DNA of 39,275 bases from the NCBI RefSeq assembly GCF_001074565.1, contig NZ_JUQX01000041.1:1-39275 (forward strand). Reading direction: 5' to 3'. Under the pieces are notes generated by a model. That model was not told where the DNA came from. It made no database searches and saw nothing but the letters and a program-made list of their open reading frames with translations. How positions within the stretch are numbered: position 1 is the stretch's first letter; the number at the start of each line of letters is the position of its first letter. The position numbers and the translations under genes were made by a program. Origin of the DNA: Streptococcus pseudopneumoniae. Lineage in GTDB: Bacteria > Bacillota > Bacilli > Lactobacillales > Streptococcaceae. Shown in pieces: positions 24,669 through 30,722 of this stretch.

Positions 24669-24696
24669 GCAAGCATGTTTTTAATGCTTGCTTTTT
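24669..24696 (+). terminator. Terminator ahead of Blp promoter P5
   Basis: GCAAGCAT (24669-24676) pairs with ATGCTTGC (24684-24691), followed by TTTTT. A related weaker hairpin stands before P7. Confidence 0.8.
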
Positions 24697-24709
24697 AAAT
24701 TTTTTTACA

Positions 24710-24773
24710 ATTCAAGACGTTTAGATGACAATTCAAGATTTGGATGAAAAAAATTAATAAACGATGATATACT
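24710..24773 (+). promoter_or_regulatory. BlpR-type promoter P5 (blpMN)
   Basis: ATTCAAGA at 24710-24717 and 24731-24738 (21 bp apart), then TGATATACT with TATACT at 24768-24773. It drives blpM, blpN and probably the genes behind them up to 26281. Confidence 0.87.
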
Positions 24774-24835
24774 AAACTTGTCAAAATTGCAACAAGACAA
24801 AAATTAGAATTAAGATTAAAATGGAGGTATTCGTT

Positions 24836-25090
24836 ATGGATACAAAAATGATAGAACAATTTCATGAAATGGATATAACTATGTTATCCAGTATTGAAGG
24901 AGGCAAGAATAATTGGCAAACTGATGTCTTAGAAGGTGGTGGTGCAGCTTTTGGTGGCTGGGGCTTAGGAACAGCCATTTGTGCTGCGAGTGGTGTTGGA
25001 GCGCCATTTATGGGAGCATGTGGATACATAGGAGCTAAATTTGGTGTGGCTCTTTGGGCAGGAGTAACAGGTGCAACGGGTGGATTTTGA
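24836..25090 (+). CDS. blpM: Bacteriocin precursor BlpM
   Basis: This 84-aa precursor matches pneumococcal BlpM as I remember it. The leader MDTKMIEQFHEMDITMLSSI ends in EGG. The 61-residue mature peptide starts KNNWQTDVLEGGG and continues AAFGGWGLGTAICAASGVG, ending GVTGATGGF. It has many GxxxG motifs and two cysteines. I chose the ATG at 24836; ATGGAGG in front of it is the ribosome site. BlpM and BlpN together form a two-peptide pneumocin active against other streptococci. Confidence 0.93.
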   Translation: MDTKMIEQFHEMDITMLSSIEGGKNNWQTDVLEGGGAAFGGWGLGTAICAASGVGAPFMGACGYIGAKFGVALWAGVTGATGGF

Positions 25091-25105
25091 TAAAAGGAGA
25101 TTTGT

Positions 25106-25309
25106 ATGAATACTTATTATAATGCAGATGAAACAATGTTAAGTGAGATTTATGGAGGTAATTCCGGAGGAGCGGCTGTAGTTGCTGCTTTAGGTTGTGC
25201 AGCGGGTGGAGTGAAATATGGGAAGTTTCTAGGACCATGGGGCGCTGCAATAGGAGGAATTGGAGGAGCATTGATTTGTGGATATTTAGCCTATAGTGCT
25301 ACATCATAA
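25106..25309 (+). CDS. blpN: Bacteriocin precursor BlpN
   Basis: This 67-aa precursor closely matches pneumococcal BlpN. The leader MNTYYNADETMLSEIYGG is followed by a 49-residue mature peptide (NSGGAAVVAALGCAAGG; GPWGAAIGGIGGALICGYLA) with GxxxG motifs and two cysteines. It starts 15 bp after blpM with AAAAGGAG. It is the partner of BlpM. Confidence 0.93.
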   Translation: MNTYYNADETMLSEIYGGNSGGAAVVAALGCAAGGVKYGKFLGPWGAAIGGIGGALICGYLAYSATS

Positions 25310-25327
25310 AAATGGAAGATATATTGT

Positions 25328-25537
25328 ATGAAGGCTGTATTCTATATAATTCTCTTCGCTTTCCAAACATATCTTATTTATCTATCTATAAGTATCTCTG
25401 ATAAAAAACAAAAGACTATTGAATTAACATCATTGAATTGTTTTGTCATATTATTTCTAATCTATGATAAATTATTTTTTCTCTTCATTGCCTATGTTTT
25501 TTTGATAATTTTTATATTAAACTTGTTCCGTAACTGA
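25328..25537 (+). CDS. Small membrane protein, probable BlpMN immunity protein
   Basis: This 69-aa protein has three hydrophobic stretches (AVFYIILFAFQTYLIYLSISI; LNCFVILFLIYDKLFF; LFIAYVFLIIFILNLF). It lies 18 bp after blpN in the same transcript. Membrane proteins at this position protect pneumococci against BlpMN, so immunity is the likely role. The ribosome site is weak (GGAAGATATATTGT). The exact blp letter is not assigned. Confidence 0.7.
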   Translation: MKAVFYIILFAFQTYLIYLSISISDKKQKTIELTSLNCFVILFLIYDKLFFLFIAYVFLIIFILNLFRN

Positions 25538-25552
25538 AAAGTTATATACTAT

Positions 25553-25801
25553 ATGAATACAAAAATGATGGAACAATTTAAGATTATGGATACTGATGTG
25601 CTGGCTAGCATTGAGGGAGGAACTGATTGGGGAACAGTAGGAAAAGGAACTGTCTATGGAGCAGGTATCGGAGTTGCTATGTGTACGGTAGGAGGGCTCC
25701 TTACTAGTGGTTCCGCATGGGCTATGACTGCTGGCTGTGCTTGGGCTGGAGCTAAACTTGGTGGTGCTTTTACTGCAATTGCTGATAATATTTGGCCATA
25801 G
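25553..25801 (+). CDS. Double-glycine bacteriocin precursor (BlpI-type)
   Basis: This 82-aa precursor has the standard Blp leader (MNTKMMEQFKIMDTDVLASI ending in EGG) and a 59-residue mature peptide. It starts TDWGTVGKGTVYGAGIGVAM, is Gly/Ala-rich with GxxxG motifs, has two cysteines and ends IADNIWP. It forms a pair with the next gene 15 bp downstream. The upstream region is odd: no Blp promoter and no Shine-Dalgarno sequence, only TTATATACTAT directly before the ATG. This suggests a deletion that fused the gene to the blpMN operon, and poor translation is possible. Confidence 0.82.
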   Translation: MNTKMMEQFKIMDTDVLASIEGGTDWGTVGKGTVYGAGIGVAMCTVGGLLTSGSAWAMTAGCAWAGAKLGGAFTAIADNIWP

Positions 25802-25816
25802 AAGGGAGTAGAAATT

Positions 25817-26026
25817 ATGTTTGATTACAAAATAGTAGACAATCAAGAATTAAGTAATATTTCTGGAGGTGGATTGGGAGGAGATGTAGTTGTAGGAGCC
25901 TTGTCGGGTGCATTTCAGGCAGGACAATCTTGTATCGCTGGAGGCCCTCAAGCTTACTTGATTTGCGCAACAGGGGGCGCTATAGTAGGTGGCATTATAG
26001 CTTTTGGATTGAGACCCCCAAAATAG
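25817..26026 (+). CDS. Double-glycine bacteriocin precursor (BlpJ-type)
   Basis: This 69-aa precursor has leader MFDYKIVDNQELSNISGG and a 51-residue mature peptide (GLGGDVVVGALSGAFQAG; CATGGAIVGGIIAFG) with GxxxG motifs, two cysteines (SC and IC) and the end LRPPK. GAAGGGAG precedes the ATG. It pairs with the BlpI-type gene just upstream as a probable two-peptide bacteriocin. Confidence 0.85.
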   Translation: MFDYKIVDNQELSNISGGGLGGDVVVGALSGAFQAGQSCIAGGPQAYLICATGGAIVGGIIAFGLRPPK

Positions 26027-26050
26027 TTTAAAAAAGGAATGGGTATTAAT

Positions 26051-26281
26051 ATGTTAAATGAAACTATGATTCAGCTTATACTCATTGCAATTTGTTGTGT
26101 GTACATTATTTTTAACACCAAGGCTGATAAAAACCCAAAGAGAGGATATCGTACGGCTTTGTACCTTTTCGTTATGGCTGGTATTATATCCTATATTATG
26201 AATTATCTGAATTGGTTAGATTTTTTCTTACTGATAACTCCGATAATGTGTCTATTTAAATTTGAAGATAAATGGAGTTAG
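26051..26281 (+). CDS. Small membrane protein, probable immunity protein
   Basis: This 76-aa protein has three hydrophobic segments (IQLILIAICCVYIIFNT; ALYLFVMAGIISYIM; LDFFLLITPIMCLF). It lies 24 bp after the BlpJ-type gene. I chose the ATG at 26051, 9-14 nt from AAAGGA; an in-frame ATG at 26039 abuts that site. It is probably the immunity protein for the BlpI/J-type pair. A terminator follows at 26363. Confidence 0.7.
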   Translation: MLNETMIQLILIAICCVYIIFNTKADKNPKRGYRTALYLFVMAGIISYIMNYLNWLDFFLLITPIMCLFKFEDKWS

Positions 26282-26362
26282 CAACATTTGACACTTCAAT
26301 AGGTTATTAACTATCCTTTGGCTCATTGTCAACTGTAGTGAGTTGAAGAAAAGCTAGGATCG

Positions 26363-26392
26363 AGAAAGGACGAATTTCGTCCTTTCTTTTTT
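26363..26392 (+). terminator. Strong terminator at the end of the blpMN transcript
   Basis: AGAAAGGACGA (26363-26373) pairs with TCGTCCTTTCT (26377-26387), followed by a T run. The group II intron-like sequence starts right after it. Confidence 0.85.
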
Positions 26393-26569
26393 GAGTACGA
26401 CGGGCATGTCGTGTATTTGATGTGTAAGTCCTCCGTGTGCACCCGCTACCGGTGAATTCAATAGCGATTCTCAAGCCTGACTATCGTGAGGTAGCGGGGA
26501 GAAGAAGGCATAGCGAAATCGTGGCTTAAAGAACAGGAATGTTATAGTAAGACACGTTTAGAGGATAAA
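26393..26569 (+). mobile_element. Probable class C group II intron fragment (5' domain)
   Basis: GTACGACGGGCATGTCGTGT, then GTGTAAGTCCTCC and CACCCGCTACCG...GGTAGCGGGG read like the start of domain I of a bacterial group II intron: a small ACGAC/GTCGT hairpin around GGGCAT, an AAGTCC block, then a paired CCCGCTACC/GGTAGCGGG arm. Class C introns insert just after Rho-independent terminators, which is exactly the position here. There is no reverse-transcriptase frame and no 3' domain, so it is a remnant. It is joined to the truncated CPBP gene. The 3' limit is approximate and the family call is from memory. Confidence 0.5.
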
Positions 26570-26887
26570 GTGGCTTCACACTCTAAAGCACAAATAGTTA
26601 TACTGATGGAAGAGTTAATCTATAGAGGATTACTTCAACACGCCTTTTTTAAACATTCGCGATTTGGCCTTGATTTGCTCCTTCCTTCCATTTTATTTGC
26701 ACTTCCTCATTTTTCAAGCCTACCTAGTTTGTTAGATATTTCCGTCTTTGCAACATTTGGAATCATCCTTGCCGGTTTGACCCGCTATACCAAGAGCATT
26801 TATCCATCTTATGCGGTGCATGTTATCAATAATATTGTCGCGACATCACCATTTTTGCTGACTTTTTTACACAGGATATTTAGCTAA
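26570..26887 (+). pseudogene. Truncated CPBP (BlpY-like) gene, C-terminal part
   Basis: From LMEELIYRGLLQHAFF to LTFLHRIFS the product parallels the last ~100 residues of BlpY at 28996. This includes EExxxR, the FxxxH region (FALPHFSSLPSL) and HVINN. The N-terminal membrane segments are missing. Upstream of AQIVILMEEL the similarity stops, near 26590, next to the intron-like remnant. A GTG at 26570 opens the frame but has no ribosome site. I treat it as a remnant. Confidence 0.8.
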
Positions 26888-26917
26888 AAATAGTGGAGTA
26901 AAAATAATTATCGATTT

Positions 26918-27087
26918 TAAGAAGAGACTGGGACAAAAGTCTAATCTTAAATATAAAAAGCGAACAAAATCAGTTATCTAACACTCAGAATTCTGTCTTG
27001 TTCGCTTTTTTGTCTAATCTATCGATTTTAAAAATTTATAATATAGAATTCCTAAAATCAAAATCTTTTTGTCCCAGTCTCTTCTTA
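26918..27087. mobile_element. 170-bp MITE-like element with 21-bp terminal inverted repeats
   Basis: The ends (26918-26938 and 27067-27087) are perfect 21-bp inverted repeats containing AGAGACTGGGACAAAA. The element is bounded by TA on both sides. Inside is a hairpin AAAAAGCGAACAA (26955-26967) / TTGTTCGCTTTTT (26998-27010) that can terminate transcription. The left end shares CTGGGACAAAAGTCT with the reverse complement of the IS end at 1990-2004, so the IS1182-type transposase may have mobilised it. It encodes no protein. It fills most of the gap between 26887 and the P6 promoter. Confidence 0.75.
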
Positions 27088-27120
27088 TTAGTTGATTGGG
27101 AAGATTGTGCTCTTTGAGCA

Positions 27121-27184
27121 ATTCAAGACGTTTCGATGACAATTCAAGATTTGGATGAAAAAAATTAATAAACAGTGATATACT
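27121..27184 (+). promoter_or_regulatory. BlpR-type promoter P6
   Basis: ATTCAAGA (27121-27128) and ATTCAAGA (27142-27149), 21 bp apart, then TGATATACT with TATACT at 27179-27184. It drives the BlpU-like bacteriocin. Confidence 0.87.
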
Positions 27185-27238
27185 AAACTTGTCCAAGTTG
27201 CAACAGGATAAAATTAAAAATAAAAAGGAGTATTTGTC

Positions 27239-27469
27239 ATGGATACAAAAATGATGGAACAATTTGAGATTATGGATACCGATATGCTTGCTTGCGTTGA
27301 AGGTGGCGGTTGCAATTGGGGAGATTTTGCCAAAGCAGGTATTGGAGGAGGAGCAGCAAGAGGTCTTCAACTAGGAATTAAAACAGGAACATGGCAAGGC
27401 GCTGCAACTGGTGCTGCGGGTGGAGCTATACTTGGAGGTGTGGCCTATGCAGTAACATGTTGGTGGTAA
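27239..27469 (+). CDS. BlpU-like bacteriocin precursor
   Basis: This 76-aa precursor has the Blp leader (MDTKMMEQFEIMDTDMLACV ending in EGG) and a 53-residue mature peptide. It starts GCNWGDFAKAGIGGG, continues LGIKTGTWQGAATGAAGGA and ends VTCWW. The CxW start and TCWW end, with one cysteine at each end, resemble BlpU-type peptides of S. thermophilus and pneumococcus as I recall them. GxxxG motifs are frequent. AAAAGGAG precedes the ATG. It is followed 2 bp later by a 39-aa gene. Confidence 0.87.
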   Translation: MDTKMMEQFEIMDTDMLACVEGGGCNWGDFAKAGIGGGAARGLQLGIKTGTWQGAATGAAGGAILGGVAYAVTCWW

Positions 27470-27471
27470 TT

Positions 27472-27591
27472 ATGGATTTTAAAAGTTTTATTATTGGTTT
27501 AGTAGTTGGTGTATTTGGTCCTTATATGGATGATTTAATTAGAAAAATATTTTCAAAATCTCCCAAAAAGGATACGGATAGTACTCCCTAA
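27472..27591 (+). CDS. 39-aa membrane-anchored peptide behind the BlpU-like gene
   Basis: It begins 2 bp after the bacteriocin stop (TAATTATGG) and encodes MDFKSFIIGLVVGVFGPYMD followed by a basic, Lys/Ser-rich tail (KIFSKSPKKDTDSTP). It has one N-terminal membrane segment and no double-glycine leader. The bacteriocin's 3' end provides GGTGG as a weak ribosome site, so translation is probably coupled. It could be a minimal immunity peptide or a helper; there is no other candidate before the terminator at 27591. Confidence 0.65.
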   Translation: MDFKSFIIGLVVGVFGPYMDDLIRKIFSKSPKKDTDSTP

Positions 27592-27649
27592 AAAATAAAT
27601 TTCTCCCCTGTATCTGCTAGCTTAATTTACAGGGGAGAAATTTATTTTT
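27591..27649 (+). terminator. Strong terminator after the BlpU-like unit
   Basis: A 22-bp perfect stem (27591-27612 with 27628-27649) contains TTTCTCCCCTG/CAGGGGAGAAA, with a T run. It overlaps the stop of the 39-aa gene by one base. Confidence 0.9.
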
Positions 27650-27729
27650 GTTTAGCCTGTCAAAATGATATGTGATAGCAGGATGAAAAGTCCGCAAACA
27701 AGTTGGTATCAATACAATATAAAGAGGAA

Positions 27730-27760
27730 AGTATGTTTTTCATGCTTGCTTTTTTTTAAT
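27730..27760 (+). terminator. Weak terminator ahead of Blp promoter P7
   Basis: AAGTATG pairs with CATGCTT (one wobble), followed by a long T run. It is a decayed relative of the hairpin before P5. Confidence 0.6.
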
Positions 27761-27769
27761 TTTTTTACA

Positions 27770-27833
27770 ATTTAGGAAGTTTTGATGACCATTCATGATT
27801 TGGGTGAATTAAGCTCAAAAGGAGTGCTATACT
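27770..27833 (+). promoter_or_regulatory. BlpR-type promoter P7 (immunity region)
   Basis: ATTTAGGA (27770-27777) and ATTCATGA (27791-27798), 21 bp apart, then TGCTATACT with TATACT at 27828-27833. It drives the membrane-protein genes from 27891 to 30618. Confidence 0.82.
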
Positions 27834-27890
27834 AGTAGTGTAAAGGGTGTAGCTTATCTAAGATTAAGCATACATTTAGGAGGAAATCTT

Positions 27891-28055
27891 ATGAAGAAAA
27901 AAATATTTATCATTTTAACCTTGTATCTGATCATGTCCATCTTTCTTTATCCGCTTAGGGAAAGTATCTGGTATCTTCTGTTTTATACTATAGCCTATAT
28001 GATTGCAGTTATGATCTATTTTGCTTTAACTAAAAAGAAAGGAGCAAAAAAATGA
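27891..28055 (+). CDS. 54-aa membrane protein of the blp immunity region
   Basis: The product has two hydrophobic segments (IFIILTLYLIMSIFLYPL and WYLLFYTIAYMIAVMIYFAL) and a basic tail (TKKKGAKK). AGGAGG precedes the ATG, and its stop overlaps the next start (ATGA). It is the first gene under P7. Pneumococcal blp loci have a similar small gene here. Its function is unknown; immunity is likely by position. Confidence 0.75.
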   Translation: MKKKIFIILTLYLIMSIFLYPLRESIWYLLFYTIAYMIAVMIYFALTKKKGAKK

Positions 28056-28456
28056 AAATTTTTCTTGCTAAAAAACGGAACATCTTTCTTACGAGATTGT
28101 TCCTAGGGCAGTTGCCCCTGCTTGTCTCTACTTATCTATTTCTATCTCGTCAGTTTTTAAATTTTTCCTTGGTTTCTCAATTTCTTTTAGTGGTTATTAA
28201 CTTGGCTTCTATTTTGGTCACTGTTTATCTCACTAGGGAGATGAGGATAAGAGAGTTTGAAGACGATGATTTGGTTAGTCCTAGAACCAATCAACTCATG
28301 TTCATCGGTCTGACAAGCTTTATGTCTATTATTTGTTTGTATAGAGGTATCACAGCGGAAGAATTCTATCAGCAATTAATTCTCTATATTTGTGCTATTC
28401 TCTGCTTGCTTATCATGCTTCTGCTCATTTGGGGATTGAAGTATTATAAAAAGTAG
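28052..28456 (+). CDS. Four-segment membrane protein of the blp immunity region
   Basis: This 134-aa protein has a basic N-terminus and about four hydrophobic segments (FLGQLPLLVSTYLFL; FSLVSQFLLVVINLASILVTVYL; LMFIGLTSFMSIICLY; LILYICAILCLLIMLLLIWG). A cytosolic loop between the second and third carries FEDDDLVSPRTNQ. AAAGGAG precedes the ATG, inside the end of the previous gene. A broken copy lies at 20870-21258. It is a probable immunity factor; the bacteriocin it protects against is unknown. Confidence 0.75.
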   Translation: MKIFLAKKRNIFLTRLFLGQLPLLVSTYLFLSRQFLNFSLVSQFLLVVINLASILVTVYLTREMRIREFEDDDLVSPRTNQLMFIGLTSFMSIICLYRGITAEEFYQQLILYICAILCLLIMLLLIWGLKYYKK

Positions 28457-28538
28457 CTTACCTTCCTCTTCTGATAGAATCTTTTATTAGAAGGCTCTAT
28501 TAAACTGTCCGTGAAATAAGTGAATGGAGGTATTTAAA

Positions 28539-28922
28539 ATGAAATATAGATTATTTCTTGTTATTTTCTTGAGTAGTATTTTGGATATTCTTTTAGGAAA
28601 ATTTTTACAAATCTCTAATGTATCGATTGGGTGGCTTGTTCTCTACAGTGCCTTGTTTGAAGCAGGGATTTTTCTTCTTACCAATAAAGGGTTGACGGCA
28701 CAAATTAAGGAGGCAGACATTCAAAACCGTTTTAAATTTATTTTTGGAAAAACGATATGGTTTCAAATTCTTTTGCTTATCTTTGTGATGGCCAAACTTT
28801 ATCTTGGTTTGGATGTGAAGTTGATTTTATTTTACGGGCATATTTTCATTATCTTTAATGCCTTAATATATCTATTATCTAGTAGTCGGGTTAGTCTTAA
28901 AAAGAGCAAACTGTCCTCTTAA
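28539..28922 (+). CDS. blpX: BlpX, putative immunity membrane protein
   Basis: This 127-aa protein has about four membrane segments (LFLVIFLSSILDILLG; IGWLVLYSALFEAGIFLLT; IWFQILLLIFVMAKLYLGL; ILFYGHIFIIFNALIYLL) and a central charged loop (TAQIKEADIQNRFKFIFGK). Its position, size and sequence fit pneumococcal BlpX. I chose the ATG at 28539, 9 nt after TGGAGG; an in-frame upstream ATG overlaps that site. It is transcribed with its neighbours from P7. Confidence 0.8.
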   Translation: MKYRLFLVIFLSSILDILLGKFLQISNVSIGWLVLYSALFEAGIFLLTNKGLTAQIKEADIQNRFKFIFGKTIWFQILLLIFVMAKLYLGLDVKLILFYGHIFIIFNALIYLLSSSRVSLKKSKLSS

Positions 28923-28995
28923 TCTTGTAGCAGTAGAGCCCGGCAAAGGGAGGTATTAGGCTAGTCGTTGTCTTGTAAATAGTAGGGGGATTTCT

Positions 28996-29685
28996 ATGAA
29001 AAAACACTCTATTCTTTTCAAAACGAGTGCAATTCTTTCTTATTTGTTTTTGTTTTTTGGATTGTTTTGGACAACCCAATTTTGGAGCAATTATTGGGAG
29101 TTCTCGTCTTGGGTAGGAAATATTATCTGGATCCGAAACATCATCAGTGTTCTCTTTATCGGCTTGATGGTTTGGATTTTGGTCAGGTCGGGCCATGATT
29201 ATCTCTTTCGCATCCCTAGGAAAAAGTGGTTGAGCTATTCTGTTCTGACGGTGTTAGTAGCTGTCGTGCTGATATGCTTTAACTATCTGACAGCTAAACA
29301 CGTTCAGGGAACAAACGAAGGTTGGAATTTATTTATTGCCTATAGTGAGACCAATTTTGCGGAGTTCGGTGTTTACCTAACTTTAATAGTACTAGGACCT
29401 CTGATGGAAGAATTGGTGTGTAGAGGACTGCTTCAGCATGCCTTCTTTAAGAATTCGAGATGGGGGCTGGATCTTCTCTTTCCTTCACTCCTATTTTCCT
29501 TGCCTCACTTTTCTAGCTTGCCAAGTCTCGCAGATATTTTTGTCTATACGACAGTGGGCTTTCTATTTGCCTATCTGACACGTTATACGAAGAGTATCTA
29601 TCCTTCTTATGCGATTCATATTGTTAATAATATCATCGCAAACTTACCATTTTTGCTCACTTTTCTACATAGGGTCTTGGGGTGA
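28996..29685 (+). CDS. blpY: BlpY, CPBP family membrane protease (immunity)
   Basis: This 229-aa protein has seven or so hydrophobic segments and the CPBP motifs: EExxxR (LMEELVCRGLLQHAFF), FxxxH (FSLPHFSSLPSL) and the late His-Asn pair (AIHIVNNIIA). In pneumococcus BlpY is needed for full protection against exported bacteriocins. A truncated paralogue lies at 26570. GGGGG lies 7-11 nt before the ATG. Confidence 0.88.
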   Translation: MKKHSILFKTSAILSYLFLFFGLFWTTQFWSNYWEFSSWVGNIIWIRNIISVLFIGLMVWILVRSGHDYLFRIPRKKWLSYSVLTVLVAVVLICFNYLTAKHVQGTNEGWNLFIAYSETNFAEFGVYLTLIVLGPLMEELVCRGLLQHAFFKNSRWGLDLLFPSLLFSLPHFSSLPSLADIFVYTTVGFLFAYLTRYTKSIYPSYAIHIVNNIIANLPFLLTFLHRVLG

Positions 29686-29727
29686 AAAAACCAAAAGGTT
29701 TACTTTTCAGCAATAGAGGAGTTCATC

Positions 29728-29976
29728 ATGTATAAACACTTATTTTTTTTAGATTCAAAAACTTTAGACTGGTTGACACCTTATATTCTAGTCTTGGCTT
29801 CTGATACTATTGCCTTTAGTGTTTTTGTGCTAACCTTTGTATCTGTTGTGGTCTTTTCTTTCCTAAATCCCATGCTAGCTTTCATGTCTATATTCTTAGG
29901 AGCTGGCTATGTGGTCGGATTTTGGTTACTAAAATGGTTTGTTTTGGAAAGACTAGAGCTAAAGGATGACTTGTAG
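29728..29976 (+). CDS. blpZ: BlpZ, small membrane protein
   Basis: This 82-aa protein has two long hydrophobic stretches (LTPYILVLASDTIAFSVFVL into TFVSVVVFSFLNPMLAFMSI) and a third near the end (AGYVVGFWLLKWFVL), then a charged tail. It sits between the two CPBP genes, as blpZ does in pneumococcus. GAGGAG precedes the ATG. It is a probable immunity component. Confidence 0.8.
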   Translation: MYKHLFFLDSKTLDWLTPYILVLASDTIAFSVFVLTFVSVVVFSFLNPMLAFMSIFLGAGYVVGFWLLKWFVLERLELKDDL

Positions 29977-30006
29977 GAAAGTCTGTTTGTTGAGGAGGAT
30001 AGCTGT

Positions 30007-30618
30007 ATGGCCATTTTCAATAAGTGTCATGCCTTGTTTTTGGGATTTTTAGTATTTGCAATCGTTGGTGCAGCGGGTTATTCCATTAATCAAGGGGATT
30101 ATTTTCAACACCAGTACACATTCATTATTATAAAGAGTCTCTTGCTTTTCCTTAGTTTTGGCTATGCGAGATGGTTTGATATGATTTCTTTTGGGATTTT
30201 AAGCAAGAAACAACTCTTGCTGTTTATTGGAATCTTTCTTCTCACGGTGCTGGCAAATATAGGCTATCATGCTTTTTTCTCAGTTGCTTCTGGTGCCTCG
30301 GCTCAACACCTTGAGGAAACGAGTAAAGGACTTCCGCTTTCCTTTATTGTAAGTGTTACAGTTTTGGGACCAATCCAGGAGGAACTCATGTTCAGAGGAC
30401 TTCTTCAGGGGGCTATATTTGAAAATTCTTGGTTAGGGCTTGTACTGACTTCCTCACTCTTTTCTTTCATGCATGAACCTTATGATGTGCCTTCGTTTTT
30501 CTATTATCTACTTGGGAGCTTGTTGCTGGGCTTTGCTTACAAAAAGAGCCAAAATTTGTGGGTTTCTACTCTAGTTCACATGTCTTACAACAGTTTGCCA
30601 CTTTTAACTTATTTCTAA
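30007..30618 (+). CDS. pncP: PncP-like CPBP family membrane protease
   Basis: This 203-aa protein has six or more membrane segments with QEELMFRGLLQGAIF (EExxxR), FSFMHEPYD (FxxxH) and LVHMSYNSL at the end. It is the last gene of the blp immunity region, as pncP is in pneumococcus. GAGGAGG is upstream of the ATG. It ends at a terminator (30629) before ccrZ. Confidence 0.83.
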   Translation: MAIFNKCHALFLGFLVFAIVGAAGYSINQGDYFQHQYTFIIIKSLLLFLSFGYARWFDMISFGILSKKQLLLFIGIFLLTVLANIGYHAFFSVASGASAQHLEETSKGLPLSFIVSVTVLGPIQEELMFRGLLQGAIFENSWLGLVLTSSLFSFMHEPYDVPSFFYYLLGSLLLGFAYKKSQNLWVSTLVHMSYNSLPLLTYF

Positions 30619-30628
30619 AAATCATGAA

Positions 30629-30660
30629 AAGGTAAGCAGAAGACGGTGCTTGCCTTCTTT
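30629..30660 (+). terminator. Terminator of the blp immunity region
   Basis: AAGGTAAGCA (30629-30638) pairs with TGCTTGCCTT (30647-30656) with one wobble, followed by a short T run. Confidence 0.75.
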
Positions 30661-30722
30661 AAGCTATAATGATAGCCTGAATCAATTGAGATGCTTTTCT
30701 TTGGGAATCGGGTGTGAAGCGG

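Noticed and set aside
26570..26887. Functional short CPBP gene
   Set aside because: It lacks the N-terminal membrane half and a ribosome site, and its homology to BlpY begins mid-protein, so I list it as a remnant.
12583..30618. Lantibiotic or other modified-peptide system
   Set aside because: No LanB/C/M, radical SAM, or cyclisation enzyme is present; all precursors use double-glycine leaders and the BlpAB exporter.
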